Virus record (IMG/VR): IMGVR_UViG_3300044638_001506
Location: 1 to 42,818 of that record
Source: a virus
Reading direction: 5' to 3' (one strand)
DNA length: 42,818 bases
Numbering within the stretch: the first letter of the stretch is position 1; each line of letters opens with the position of its first letter. Under the pieces are notes generated by a model that was not told the origin of the DNA, did no database searches, and saw only the letters and a list, made by a program, of their open reading frames with translations. Made by a program: the position numbers and the translations under genes. Of the stretch, positions 1 to 7,206 are shown piece after piece.

Positions 1-437
1 CCAGCTCCACCAACACCGTAAGAACCACCACCACCAGAACCACCAGCAGCGCCATCTCTTTCGTTTTGGTATCCACCGTTATTGTGTCCACCCCTACCAC
101 CACCGATAGAAGTAATTGAACCCAATACAGAATTAAAACCATTCGAACCTTGGTAGCCTGAACCAGGACCACCTGCACCAACGGTGCAGGTGTAGTTAGT
201 GCTAAGAGCAAAAGTAAAAACAGGTTCCGCTGTTGAATTAGCGCCAGAAAGCTCACCAATTATTGACGACCTATAGCCACCAGCTCCACCACCGGAACCA
301 TAGCCATCTGAAGCGCCTCCGCCACCAGCAATTATTAAATATTCAGCCGTTGGGGTTACGGGTAAGCTGCCAGCCAGCATACTGTTGTACTTACGACCAG
401 TAAAAATACCAGCCCTTGATAAGCTTTGAATTGCCAC
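1..437 (-). CDS. Glycine-rich fibre/adhesin-like protein, C-terminus cut by window edge
   Basis: The frame is open from a GTG at 437 to the left edge (about 145 codons). A TAGGAG ribosome site lies about 7 nt upstream of the GTG, and no ATG fits better. After about 30 residues comes EYLIIAGGGG followed by long Gly/Ser-rich stretches. This is the pattern of glycine-rich domains at the tips of phage tail fibres. It is a clear paralogue of the protein at 1918-2772, which has QYLIVAGGGGGG at the same place. The gene is the third member of a cassette whose first two genes are at 780-1010 and 447-779. A role as surface-exposed structural or receptor-binding protein is inferred; the C-terminus is not visible. 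Confidence 0.72.
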   Translation of the reverse strand, partial: MAIQSLSRAGIFTGRKYNSMLAGSLPVTPTAEYLIIAGGGGASDGYGSGGGAGGYRSSIIGELSGANSTAEPVFTFALSTNYTCTVGAGGPGSGYQGSNGFNSVLGSITSIGGGRGGHNNGGYQNERDGAAGGSGGGGSYGVGGA

Positions 438-446
438 CTTTATCTC

Positions 447-779
447 CTAAAGGTCAATAACTGAACCAAAAACCGAAAAGCTTAGGTTCGCAGATGAAGC
501 ATAAACCGTAATAACATCGGTGGCTGCCAATGTCAAACCTAAGGTCATGGTAGTTGAATCAGAAGCTCCAACGACAACATCGTAAGCTATGTAGTGTTCG
601 TTTGCCAATGTAGCTCCAGCAGGTCGAACAGCAATTCTGTAGATTGAAGTTGTTGCAGCTCTATTAGCAACCACAAGAGTAGAAACAACCGCTTCTTTTA
701 GGCTTGGAACCGTATAAAGTGTTGTCGCTGTAGTTGCGCTTGGTGCTACTTGACCTAGAACTTGGTATCTTGTTGCCAT
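447..779 (-). CDS. Small tail-fibre-associated beta protein, cassette copy A
   Basis: This 110-aa protein is Thr/Val/Ala-rich and predicted to be mostly beta-strand. An ATTLYTVPS segment near residue 20 and a VVSTLVVANRAA segment near residue 32 recur as TTLYTVPSA and VVTNLVVANTA in the protein at 2772-3077, so the two are paralogues. Its start follows the upstream stop directly (TAAATG), which points to translational coupling. It sits between a small fibre-domain gene and a glycine-rich protein gene, as its paralogue does. I recognise no enzymatic motif. A structural role in the fibre or its attachment is inferred from context only. Confidence 0.75.
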   Translation of the reverse strand: MATRYQVLGQVAPSATTATTLYTVPSLKEAVVSTLVVANRAATTSIYRIAVRPAGATLANEHYIAYDVVVGASDSTTMTLGLTLAATDVITVYASSANLSFSVFGSVIDL

Positions 780-1010
780 TTAGGCTCCCATCATTAGGAA
801 TATTTGTGGATTTGCATCAGTAACGATGCCGGAAACCTGAGAGGCATCCAATGCTAGTTCGTCGCTTCCGCCAAGTTCGTGGCTAGTAGCATGCGCACCA
901 AGAGTGGTTGAGCGCCAAACAGAGTCTGCGCTGTCCCATGTCCAAGTAATGTTACCGACGGTAAATACTTGACCTGAAGTTGGGCTGGTTGGGAAATCGA
1001 TCGCTGCCAT
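780..1010 (-). CDS. Small fibre-domain protein (IDFPxSPxxGQ type), cassette copy A
   Basis: A 76-aa protein beginning MAAIDFPTSPTSGQVF, with a W-x-W-D segment (TWTWDSADSVW). Its second half, HATSHELGGSDELALDASQVSG, matches a short motif common in phage fibre proteins. The 55-aa protein at 3094-3261 begins almost identically but lacks this second half. There is no Shine-Dalgarno sequence. Instead a TATAAT box ends 6 nt before the ATG, the layout of a leaderless actinobacterial mRNA. It probably starts a small late operon reading 780-1010, 447-779 and 1-437. A structural role is inferred. Confidence 0.75.
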   Translation of the reverse strand: MAAIDFPTSPTSGQVFTVGNITWTWDSADSVWRSTTLGAHATSHELGGSDELALDASQVSGIVTDANPQIFLMMGA

Positions 1011-1016
1011 AGCTTT

Positions 1017-1022
1017 ATTATA
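1017..1022 (-). promoter_or_regulatory. Leaderless late promoter, -10 box TATAAT
   Basis: On the minus strand AAGG-TATAAT is followed by exactly 6 nt and then the ATG at 1010, so transcription would begin at or next to the start codon. No good -35 hexamer is seen 16-18 nt upstream. The box overlaps the end of the preceding gene, whose stop is at 1025-1027. Confidence 0.5.
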
Positions 1023-1024
1023 CC

Positions 1025-1378
1025 TTACTCAGAAAAGTCTACGAGGTCCCAAGCAAGCTCTGCTTCGTTCCAAGAATATGTCAGTCCGTCAGTCGGGTAA
1101 GCAACTGGTGCTTCCCAGCGAGCGGTGTCTTCATCAAGTACCCAGCTGTCAAACGGCTTAGGTGCAATAAATGCGTCAAGTTCCGCGTCGTAAGTGTAGC
1201 CAAGTCCGGCGTAGTTCTTGCGGTAGTTTCCGTTGTAAGAAGTGCGCTTGCAGACCTGACCACGGAAGTTTCCGTACCAAGTTTCTGGATCGAGGTCCTC
1301 GATTAGCTCAGTCTCGTCAATGCCAACGATTACTTCAGTGACAATGTTGTTGTCATCTAAAAATGCGTAGTGTGCGAT
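1025..1378 (-). CDS. MAHYAFLD-type phage structural/fibre protein with apparent ATC start
   Basis: The frame encodes 117 residues beginning (I/M)AHYAFLDDNNIVTEVIVG and containing FRGQVCKRTSYNGNYRKNYAGLGY, here given in two parts: FRGQVCKRTSYN at about 38 and YRKNYAGLGY at about 52. This matches a family widespread in marine and freshwater phages, usually near fibre genes, of unknown function and starting MAH. Here the codon in that place is ATC (1376-1378). No ATG, GTG or TTG lies between it and the in-frame stop upstream. The ATC follows the stop of the HNH gene as TAA-A-ATC. The same geometry is used by the TTG start at 35254 and the GTG start at 35721, which supports initiation at ATC by coupling. 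Confidence 0.72.
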   Translation of the reverse strand: MAHYAFLDDNNIVTEVIVGIDETELIEDLDPETWYGNFRGQVCKRTSYNGNYRKNYAGLGYTYDAELDAFIAPKPFDSWVLDEDTARWEAPVAYPTDGLTYSWNEAELAWDLVDFSE

Positions 1379-1379
1379 T

Positions 1380-1904
1380 TTAGTTACCTACTTTCTTTAA
1401 GTACATTTTCCATTGTATCAGTAGCTTTTTACCCTTGGAAGCATTGCACTTCCTGCATAGGGTCATCAAATTACCAATACTGTGTGAGCCACCTAGCGCC
1501 AAGGGCACAATGTGATCAATTGAAAGGTTCTCAAATGTTCCGCAGTTGTAGCAAGGCTTTTCATAAAGCTTAGCAATTTCTTTGCTGTTCAGGGCAAAGG
1601 GTTTGGCCTCTAGCAACCTATTGCGAATTTGCTGCCTAGCGTTTTTAAGGGGTCTTTGGAACTCTTTTCGCCTAGATCTGGAGGCTCGCTCTATTTCTAT
1701 TCTGTGCTCGTAATTTTCTTTTCTTTGTGTTGCCATTTGGTCTCGCATTTTTGCGCCATTTTTTTCATATCTAATTCGTGAGGCTTCATTTTTGCAAACC
1801 TTACATTTATTAGTCACACCCTCTTTGGTGAGCTTGTTTTTATGAAAATCCGTGAAAGGCTTTAGGGTCTTACAAGTGATGCAAATTCTTTCCAGCGTTT
1901 GCAT
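1380..1904 (-). CDS. HNH homing endonuclease
   Basis: The protein has 174 aa. The N-terminus carries a zinc-knuckle pair (CITC near residue 8 and CKVC near 34) and a basic middle region. The HNH core is C-terminal: CYNC near residue 117, then LSIDHIVPLALGGSH with the catalytic His, NLMTLCRKCNASKG with the second zinc pair, and a Lys-rich tail. HNH enzymes of this kind nick or cut DNA and spread as free-standing mobile genes in phages. The start has an AAAGG ribosome site. The gene separates the fibre gene at 1918-2772 from the one at 1025-1378 and ends one base before the latter, as expected of an inserted selfish gene. Confidence 0.9.
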   Translation of the reverse strand: MQTLERICITCKTLKPFTDFHKNKLTKEGVTNKCKVCKNEASRIRYEKNGAKMRDQMATQRKENYEHRIEIERASRSRRKEFQRPLKNARQQIRNRLLEAKPFALNSKEIAKLYEKPCYNCGTFENLSIDHIVPLALGGSHSIGNLMTLCRKCNASKGKKLLIQWKMYLKKVGN

Positions 1905-1917
1905 TTATTGCCTTTCA

Positions 1918-2772
1918 TTATGCTGCCCAGCTTACGTTGCCAGTTCCTGCTGTAAATGTTACTACCGTATCAGAGCCGACTGTGGCACTTGAACTGGTTA
2001 ACCCAGCACCAATAGTAATTGTAAGTGTGGATGGGAAGCGCAAAATTACAATTCCTGAACCGCCTAGCCCACCAGCTCCACGTCCACCACCACCGGTGTT
2101 TGCAGTGCCATTGGCAGTTGCACCACCAGCTCCACCGCCAGCCCCACCAGTACCGTTTGTAATTCCTTTTCCACCGCCTCCACCGCCCCTAGTGACGGCG
2201 GTTCCAGTAATTGATGAACTTAGGCCGGCTCCGCCGTTTCCAGCTGTTCCGACTGATGCGTTTGCGCCTGCAGCGCCGGCACCACCACCGCCACCACCGC
2301 TCCATTGACCAAATCCACCGTCGCTAGAGGAGTTTCCTCCATTGTTACCCTGACCGGCAGTTCCAGCACCACCAAGACCTGTTTGAGTTGTCTGACCATG
2401 GCTACCACCACCACCAGAACCACCTGAATTACCATTAGAACCAGCAATTTGAGAAACAGGGCCACCTGAACCGCCACCTTGAGCGAAGGCATTAAAGGCG
2501 CTAAGGAAGGATGTGCCACCATTCGTCGAGCCTGCACCACCAGCGCCAACATTGACAACATAATTAGTTGCTAGCCTATATTCTGAAGACTGACTAGATA
2601 AAATTCCTCCAGCACCGCCACCACCGGCACCGTCATTCCAGCCCTGTCCACCGCCACCGCCTCCCGCTACGATGAGGTACTGAATAGCTGGTGCAAAGCC
2701 AGCTTTTGCAGACTTATATGTGATTCTGTCTGTTAAAAAACTTCCGGCAGCAGAAAATTTATAAACGCCCAT
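1918..2772 (-). CDS. Glycine-rich fibre/adhesin-like protein, cassette copy B
   Basis: A 284-aa protein. The first 30 residues (MGVYKFSAAGSFLTDRITY onward) are an attachment-like segment, followed by QYLIVAGGGGGG. About 180 residues of Gly/Ser/Asn-rich repeats come next, then a short C-terminal beta segment (GIVILRFPSTLTI, then a Thr/Val-rich end). Such glycine-rich regions form polyglycine bundles in some phage adhesins. The start overlaps the stop of 2772-3077 (TAATG). It is paralogous to the truncated gene at 1-437. Receptor contact is an inference from family architecture. Confidence 0.8.
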   Translation of the reverse strand: MGVYKFSAAGSFLTDRITYKSAKAGFAPAIQYLIVAGGGGGGQGWNDGAGGGGAGGILSSQSSEYRLATNYVVNVGAGGAGSTNGGTSFLSAFNAFAQGGGSGGPVSQIAGSNGNSGGSGGGGSHGQTTQTGLGGAGTAGQGNNGGNSSSDGGFGQWSGGGGGGAGAAGANASVGTAGNGGAGLSSSITGTAVTRGGGGGGKGITNGTGGAGGGAGGATANGTANTGGGGRGAGGLGGSGIVILRFPSTLTITIGAGLTSSSATVGSDTVVTFTAGTGNVSWAA

Positions 2773-3077
2773 TAGGAGATCTCTACTCCTCCGATGTGGA
2801 AGTTGATTGTAGTTGCCGAAGCACCACCCTTGATAGTGTTAGTAGTAGCAAGAACCTGCTTGATATCTAGCACAACAGAATCTTTTGCGCCAACTGATAC
2901 AGCGTCAGCGAGCAATACATCATTAAGGGAAACCGTAAAGGTTCCAGCGGATGAGGCGGTATTAGCAACAACAAGGTTTGTGACCACAGCGGTAGTCGCA
3001 GAAGGCACAGTATACAAAGTTGTGCTTGTAGTTGTAGTCGCAGCGCCTCTAAAGAGCGTCTTTGGTGTATTTGGCAT
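2772..3077 (-). CDS. Small tail-fibre-associated beta protein, cassette copy B
   Basis: A 101-aa Thr/Ala/Val-rich protein starting MPNTPKTLFRGAATTTT. It contains TTLYTVPSA near residue 20 and VVTNLVVANTA near 32, which align with the protein at 447-779. No catalytic motif is visible. GGAG lies about 9 nt before the ATG. It is the middle gene of the second three-gene fibre cassette, and its stop overlaps the start of the glycine-rich gene. Function is unknown beyond likely incorporation in the virion. Confidence 0.75.
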   Translation of the reverse strand: MPNTPKTLFRGAATTTTSTTLYTVPSATTAVVTNLVVANTASSAGTFTVSLNDVLLADAVSVGAKDSVVLDIKQVLATTNTIKGGASATTINFHIGGVEIS

Positions 3078-3093
3078 TTAGTGTAGCTCCTAG

Positions 3094-3261
3094 TTAGATT
3101 GCTGACATCAGGGTCAGGATGTAGTTTGCCTGAATGTCAGGCTCTTGGATCGCGGTGGTCTCCTTAGAGTTCCAGACGCTTCCGTCCCAAATCCAGGTTC
3201 TGTTCCCGGATGTGAACTCTTGCCCGTTAGTAGGGCTGCTTGGAAAATCGATTGCTGGCAT
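3094..3261 (-). CDS. Small fibre-domain protein (IDFPxSPxxGQ type), cassette copy B
   Basis: This 55-aa reading frame starts MPAIDFPSSPTNGQEF and contains RTWIWDGSVWNS, matching the first half of the protein at 780-1010. It ends IQANYILTLMSAI. It is short but supported by the paralogue, by its position in the repeated cassette and by the same promoter layout (TATAAT, 6 nt, ATG). The C-terminal HATSHELGGSDE part of the paralogue is absent, so copies A and B have diverged or lost a module. Structural role inferred. Confidence 0.7.
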   Translation of the reverse strand: MPAIDFPSSPTNGQEFTSGNRTWIWDGSVWNSKETTAIQEPDIQANYILTLMSAI

Positions 3262-3267
3262 GGTTTT

Positions 3268-3273
3268 ATTATA
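3268..3273 (-). promoter_or_regulatory. Leaderless late promoter, -10 box TATAAT
   Basis: The minus strand reads ATAAGG-TATAAT, then 6 nt, then the ATG at 3261. The layout and flanking bases are almost identical to the promoter at 1017-1022 in front of the paralogous gene. No convincing -35 is seen. Confidence 0.5.
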
Positions 3274-3281
3274 CCTTATGG

Positions 3282-3518
3282 CTAGATAACTAGCACAGAG
3301 GCTTCCTCTTCAGTTAGTGGGGTGCCGGCAACTAGCTTTGCCTTCGCGGATGCCTTGAGTGCTGCTAGAGCTTCTTCGGCTGCTAGGCGCTCTACTTCGG
3401 CTGCCTCAAAAGCTAGGCGATCGGTTTCGCGCTGAGCGAGTTCTTCTGATGTTAGTGGGACTTCAGTGGTCTCACCCGTTGAGCAGTCTATGATCACCTT
3501 AGTTAATATTTCTGTCAT
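3282..3518 (-). CDS. Small phage protein, Ala/Glu-rich helical
   Basis: A 78-aa protein: MTEILTKVIIDCSTGETTEVP, then LTSEELAQ and an Ala/Glu-rich helix (about residues 30-60). The VDCSTGE-type N-terminus followed by a helical region is seen in many phage genes next to tail fibres, some annotated as fibre assembly or chaperone-like proteins; I cannot assign one here. An AGAAAG ribosome site precedes the ATG at 3518. It lies just upstream of fibre cassette B, and its end abuts that cassette's promoter. Confidence 0.7.
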   Translation of the reverse strand: MTEILTKVIIDCSTGETTEVPLTSEELAQRETDRLAFEAAEVERLAAEEALAALKASAKAKLVAGTPLTEEEASVLVI

Positions 3519-3534
3519 TTTCTTTTCTTTCTTG

Positions 3535-4041
3535 TTAGCTTACTGTGGCTATTCCGTCAGAGCCTTTTGTAATTTTGTAAAGCGAGAAGGTACTTCCAAC
3601 ATCAAAGTTAGTGGAGCTAGGAACAATCGTAATTGAAGTAATCGCTGCGGTGTTAGACCAAAGAGCAGCAAAAATTGCTTGCCTCGCATCTGTGGCGTTG
3701 TTCTCTCTTATAGCGTCTATTGAAATTGACTTGAAAGCTGAAGAAGTGTAATTAAAAAAATACACCGAGTTATTAGAAAATGTCGAAGCCGTATCGGTAG
3801 ACACACAATTCTCTACATAGATTGTAGTTTCCGCAACTGATGTAGCATTTACGCCATTCCCTCTTAGCCGTGTACCTGAAAAATTAGTAGTAGCACCATT
3901 AGGTCTAATGAAACAATCTGGCCCAGCTCCAGTAGTTCTGCTGGAAACAGTTAGGAAGAGGTCAGTCCCATCTTGAGGGATAGAGGTGAACTCTACTGAG
4001 GCAACTGCTGTGCCAACAGTTTTAGATTCTATAAGTTTCAT
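3535..4041 (-). CDS. Fibre/tip module protein, first of three related genes
   Basis: A 168-aa beta-rich protein. The N-terminal TVGTAVASVEFTSIPQDGTDLFL and C-terminal GSTFSLYKITKG segments resemble those of the proteins at 4051-4530 (TANANSLTFLNI; FTASLYGILG) and 4557-5111 (GSAQSSVTFSSL; GSRFSLYGIRG). All three look like a beta-sandwich domain of similar length. An AGGATA ribosome site precedes the ATG. No catalytic motif is visible. Such repeated small genes beside collagen-like fibres are probably alternative or additional tip proteins; that is an inference. Confidence 0.72.
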   Translation of the reverse strand: MKLIESKTVGTAVASVEFTSIPQDGTDLFLTVSSRTTGAGPDCFIRPNGATTNFSGTRLRGNGVNATSVAETTIYVENCVSTDTASTFSNNSVYFFNYTSSAFKSISIDAIRENNATDARQAIFAALWSNTAAITSITIVPSSTNFDVGSTFSLYKITKGSDGIATVS

Positions 4042-4050
4042 GCTTATATC

Positions 4051-4530
4051 CTAGCCTAATATTCCGTATAAGCTAGCTGTAAATCCAGAAATAAACTGAG
4101 CACCTGCACCCGGATTTGGCCTCAGCGTTATTGATGTAATCTGAGAAGTGCTAGCCCACCTACCAGCCCATGCGGAAACAAAATTATCAGGAGTTCGAGC
4201 AGTTCTAACCAAAAAATTTTTGTGCTTATCTGTTGCTGAATAGTCTACTATCTGTACAATGTGATGACTTCCTCCAGTAGTTGTTGCTATTGGATTATTA
4301 GTTGTATAAGTGTTGCTGGCAACTGAACTTGACAAGCCATACATCCTTAGCATCGTAAAATTTGAACTACTAGCATTAAATTCAATGTATCCTTCATTAA
4401 CTATATTTGAAAGCATATTTGTTACCAAAATAATGTCTCGATATTGTTGGGTTATATTTAAAAATGTAAGAGAGTTTGCATTTGCCGTTAAGGTTGCGGT
4501 TGCAATAGCTGTATAAGTAGGGATAGGCAA
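4051..4530 (-). CDS. Fibre/tip module protein, second of three related genes
   Basis: This 159-aa protein starts MPIPTYTAIATATLTANANS. The YRDIILVTN segment near residue 30 and the terminal SLYGILG relate it to its two neighbours (YKHLQIRAT and SLYGIRG in 4557-5111). Composition is Ser/Thr/Asn-rich, as in exposed virion proteins. It is noticeably more AT-rich than the gene upstream, so the three copies have diverged considerably. No known enzyme motif. A virion surface role is inferred from repetition and location. Confidence 0.72.
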   Translation of the reverse strand: MPIPTYTAIATATLTANANSLTFLNITQQYRDIILVTNMLSNIVNEGYIEFNASSSNFTMLRMYGLSSSVASNTYTTNNPIATTTGGSHHIVQIVDYSATDKHKNFLVRTARTPDNFVSAWAGRWASTSQITSITLRPNPGAGAQFISGFTASLYGILG

Positions 4531-4556
4531 TTTATTTTCTCATTTCTTTGGGCAAC

Positions 4557-5111
4557 TTAACCACGGATTCCGTAGAGAGAGAAGCGAGAGCCAGTTACAA
4601 AATCAGAGCCACCGACGTGAAAAATCTGTATAGATGTTGTTGCGGCTGTGCTTCTGTGCGAGCTAGAGTAAAGATAAACAAAATTGTTGCTTGTCTGGCC
4701 ACCAAAGGTTCTTGTTGTTTTATTTTTTGTAGTGCTAAATGGGTCTAACAAATCAAACACCATAGAACCAAATGCGTTAGCAGTTGAGCTACTGCCGGGT
4801 GAAACACCAAAGAATCCTCTAGTCGTATTTGCTTCACCATAAGAAGTTACACTTGAACCGTTACCAGTAATTTCGTGAGATGAATAGTTTGAACCTGTAT
4901 CGCCGTTTAGCCTAAAGGTAAGAGTTGCTCCTGTACTCGCACCAGCTACTCTAGCCGTTGCTCTAATCTGTAAGTGCTTGTAGGTAGATGAGTAATCACC
5001 TAAGCTGCTGAAAGTGACAGAAGATTGAGCAGATCCTAAAACATAGGTTTGAATAAGCTCGTAATCTCCTGGTGGGGTAAATCCACTAGCAGTTACGCCA
5101 AGAATTCTCAT
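4557..5111 (-). CDS. Fibre/tip module protein, third of three related genes
   Basis: I place the start at the ATG at 5111, which overlaps the stop of the preceding gene (TAATG). This gives 184 aa beginning MRILGVTASGFTPPGDYELI; a longer frame exists upstream but runs into the neighbour. The body has VTFSSLGDYSSTYKHLQI near residue 30 and ends GSRFSLYGIRG. The same skeleton occurs in the two genes downstream. Together with the fibre gene at 5111-5911 it probably forms one transcription unit. Function beyond virion decoration or receptor binding is unknown. Confidence 0.75.
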   Translation of the reverse strand: MRILGVTASGFTPPGDYELIQTYVLGSAQSSVTFSSLGDYSSTYKHLQIRATARVAGASTGATLTFRLNGDTGSNYSSHEITGNGSSVTSYGEANTTRGFFGVSPGSSSTANAFGSMVFDLLDPFSTTKNKTTRTFGGQTSNNFVYLYSSSHRSTAATTSIQIFHVGGSDFVTGSRFSLYGIRG

Positions 5112-5911
5112 TAAGCAACCAAGTCCCCTGTGACCACCCATAGGTTTGCTGCACGCTTAATCAAAGTTGCTGCTGACCACTGGGCCCGTAGCTTTAAGCC
5201 GGGAGTTGCGTTCACGGTAGTTGTTCCTGGGGTTACTGCAGCTATAGTTACCTGACCAGTTCCAGTTTGCAAAATGCTAATTTGAGTACCGACTGGAAAG
5301 TTTACGCTTGCATCAGTTGGAATACTAAAAGTAGTTGCAGATGAGTTTAAGATTTCAACTAGCTTAGAGGCATCAGCGAGTGCAGCTGTGTAAGACGCAG
5401 TCTGCTGATTTAGGGTTAGTGTGGGATCTCCAGAAGGGCCAGTCGCACCCGTAGCACCCGTAGCACCAGTAGGACCGATGTAGTTGCTAGTAGCTTCTAC
5501 CCAGAAGGAATCATAATAAATAAAAAGCTTCGCAGTTGAGGAGTTGAACCATCCATCACCTGTTGTTGGGCTTGCAGGTGCTGTGTCGGAAGTTGTGAAC
5601 TTACCAGCTGGACCAGTCAGTGCTGGAGAAAGCGGAACCCAGAAGTTGTCGTAGTAAATGTAAGAAGTACCCTCGGTTGAGTTGTACCAAACATTGCCAA
5701 CATCTGGGCTTGCAGGTGCAGTCTGAGAAACTTCAACAGAAGCTCCACCAGAAGCGTAATCTAAGCTGTTCCAAGCGGTTGAGCCATTACCGATCTTCAT
5801 CTGGTTGTTTGTGGTGTCAAAACCAATCTCACCAGAAGCTAGTGTTGGGTTGGTCGAGCTCCAGTTGGTCGCGGTGTCTCTGCGAATCTGGATTTTAGTT
5901 TGAACTGGCAT
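5111..5911 (-). CDS. Tail fibre protein with N-terminal head-binding-like domain and collagen-like segment
   Basis: A 266-aa protein. Residues 6-52 (IQIRRDTATNW, then PTLASGEIGFDT and KIGNGSTAWNSL) are the short N-terminal domain found at the start of many phage tail fibres and tropism determinants. Two repeats follow, each with a D-x-W-(Y/F)-N-S core (PDVGNVWYNSTEG; PTTGDGWFNSSTA). Then comes a brief collagen-like [13 protein letters not shown] tract and a C-terminal beta domain of about 110 residues. The same N-terminal domain stands alone at 7016-7207. GGAGG precedes the ATG. Likely a trimeric fibre component. Confidence 0.82.
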   Translation of the reverse strand: MPVQTKIQIRRDTATNWSSTNPTLASGEIGFDTTNNQMKIGNGSTAWNSLDYASGGASVEVSQTAPASPDVGNVWYNSTEGTSYIYYDNFWVPLSPALTGPAGKFTTSDTAPASPTTGDGWFNSSTAKLFIYYDSFWVEATSNYIGPTGATGATGATGPSGDPTLTLNQQTASYTAALADASKLVEILNSSATTFSIPTDASVNFPVGTQISILQTGTGQVTIAAVTPGTTTVNATPGLKLRAQWSAATLIKRAANLWVVTGDLVA

Positions 5912-6997
5912 TTAAGCTGTTCCTCCATCGATAATGTTGGTTTTTTCCCAAAGGCTAGAAGTGCTATTCCATTTTATCAGGTCACCGTTAGTCGGTGTTC
6001 CCACAGACACGTTTCCGATGTCATCAAGTGTAGTACCCGACCAGCTAAAGCCTACTGTAGAAGTTCCTGAGTTGTAAGTGATAGGGGCAGTTACAGCTAG
6101 GTTGCTAAGGCTTCCAGGATCACCCTGAATACCCTGAATACCTTGAATACCTTGCGGTCCGGTTGCTCCCTGCAAAGCCAAAGGGAACCAGAAAGTAGAA
6201 GTTAGGCTTGGGATTTCTCCGACTGGTGGATTACCTGACGCGAACCAAGATGCACCGTTATAGAAAACTGCATCGTTGTTTATATAATCAACAGTATTTG
6301 ACCAAGTGCCTTGCCAAAGAATACCGGTTGCACCAGTCGCTCCAGTCGCTCCAGTGTTTCCCTGAATACCCTGAATACCCTGGATTCCCTGAATACCTTG
6401 GTCACCTCGTGGAATTGTAAATGCTAAAGACTGATTTGGTGAGGTTCCAGAAATAGTTACAGATGCACTTGACCCAGCAGCACCAGTCGTTGTGCCGGAA
6501 ACGCTTAGAACGTTAGCTGGACCAGCTGGACCAGTAGCACCAGTAGGGCCAACTAGATAGAAGGTTCCGTTTGCGTCTGGGACTGGAGAAAGGACCGTAA
6601 GGTCAACTGTCTGACCACTAGGCAGCGAGAAGCTAAAGCCCGGAAGCGCTACAGGCGTTCCAGCTGAGTCGGTAAGTCTAAACTCAACACGCCAAGTCCA
6701 GTTGACTGGGTTACCTTGTGGGTCATCTGTTGCAACTAGGTTTACGCCACGAGTTGTTCCAAATCCACAGATGTATCCATCAGAATCTAGTGTTGCCTCA
6801 ACAACTGCAGGAAGAATTGTTACTGCTGCAGGATCAGCGCTAGCGTCTTTAATAAAGACTGGAGAAGCGGTGAAGTAAACGGCACCTGCTGCGGGAATTG
6901 CATCTGGCTCTGGTCCAGAATCGTTTGAGTCGCCATAAGCGAGAATAAATCTACCGGTTACGGTTCCGTAAGATATATTGGTTGGAATATTTGGCAT
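5912..6997 (-). CDS. Collagen-like fibre protein
   Basis: The protein has 361 aa. A globular N-terminal region (about 1-150, with YLVGPTGATGPAGP at its end) precedes a beta segment. Then come collagen-like G-x-Y stretches GDQGIQGIQGIQGIQG and GATGATGATG, a small Trp-rich module (WQGTWSNTVDYINNDAV, about 225-275), another GIQGIQGIQG stretch and a C-terminal domain ending IIDGGTA. Collagen-like triple helices act as rigid trimeric shafts in phage fibres. A TAGAAT box lies 9 nt upstream of the ATG. Its stop is followed immediately by the start of 5111-5911. Confidence 0.85.
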   Translation of the reverse strand: MPNIPTNISYGTVTGRFILAYGDSNDSGPEPDAIPAAGAVYFTASPVFIKDASADPAAVTILPAVVEATLDSDGYICGFGTTRGVNLVATDDPQGNPVNWTWRVEFRLTDSAGTPVALPGFSFSLPSGQTVDLTVLSPVPDANGTFYLVGPTGATGPAGPANVLSVSGTTTGAAGSSASVTISGTSPNQSLAFTIPRGDQGIQGIQGIQGIQGNTGATGATGATGILWQGTWSNTVDYINNDAVFYNGASWFASGNPPVGEIPSLTSTFWFPLALQGATGPQGIQGIQGIQGDPGSLSNLAVTAPITYNSGTSTVGFSWSGTTLDDIGNVSVGTPTNGDLIKWNSTSSLWEKTNIIDGGTA

Positions 6998-7006
6998 TGT
7001 ATCTCT

Positions 7007-7012
7007 ATTCTA
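7007..7012 (-). promoter_or_regulatory. Late promoter -10 box TAGAAT, near-leaderless
   Basis: The minus strand reads GGTAGAAT, then 9 nt (AGAGATACA), then the ATG at 6997. A start site 7 nt downstream of the box would leave a leader of only 2-3 nt. It overlaps the end of the preceding gene at 7016. Confidence 0.35.
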
Positions 7013-7015
7013 CCA

Positions 7016-7206
7016 TTAGGCGGTTCCGCCATCGATTGTTGTGACATTTAGCGCACCATATGAAAGCTGCGACCAAGTTTTTACACCATCGCCAATTTTA
7101 AATAATCTTGTGTCAGTTTCTAAGCCCACTTCACCCTGAGCAAGAACTGGATTAGCAGCAGTCCAGTTTGCTGCTGTGTCGTTTCGTAGTTGAATTTGAA
7201 TTGCCA

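Noticed and set aside
1937-2308. Proline-rich plus-strand open frame opposite the glycine-rich gene
   Set aside because: Gly codons read on the other strand give Pro/Ala codons. It has no start signals and lies antisense to a clearly better gene.
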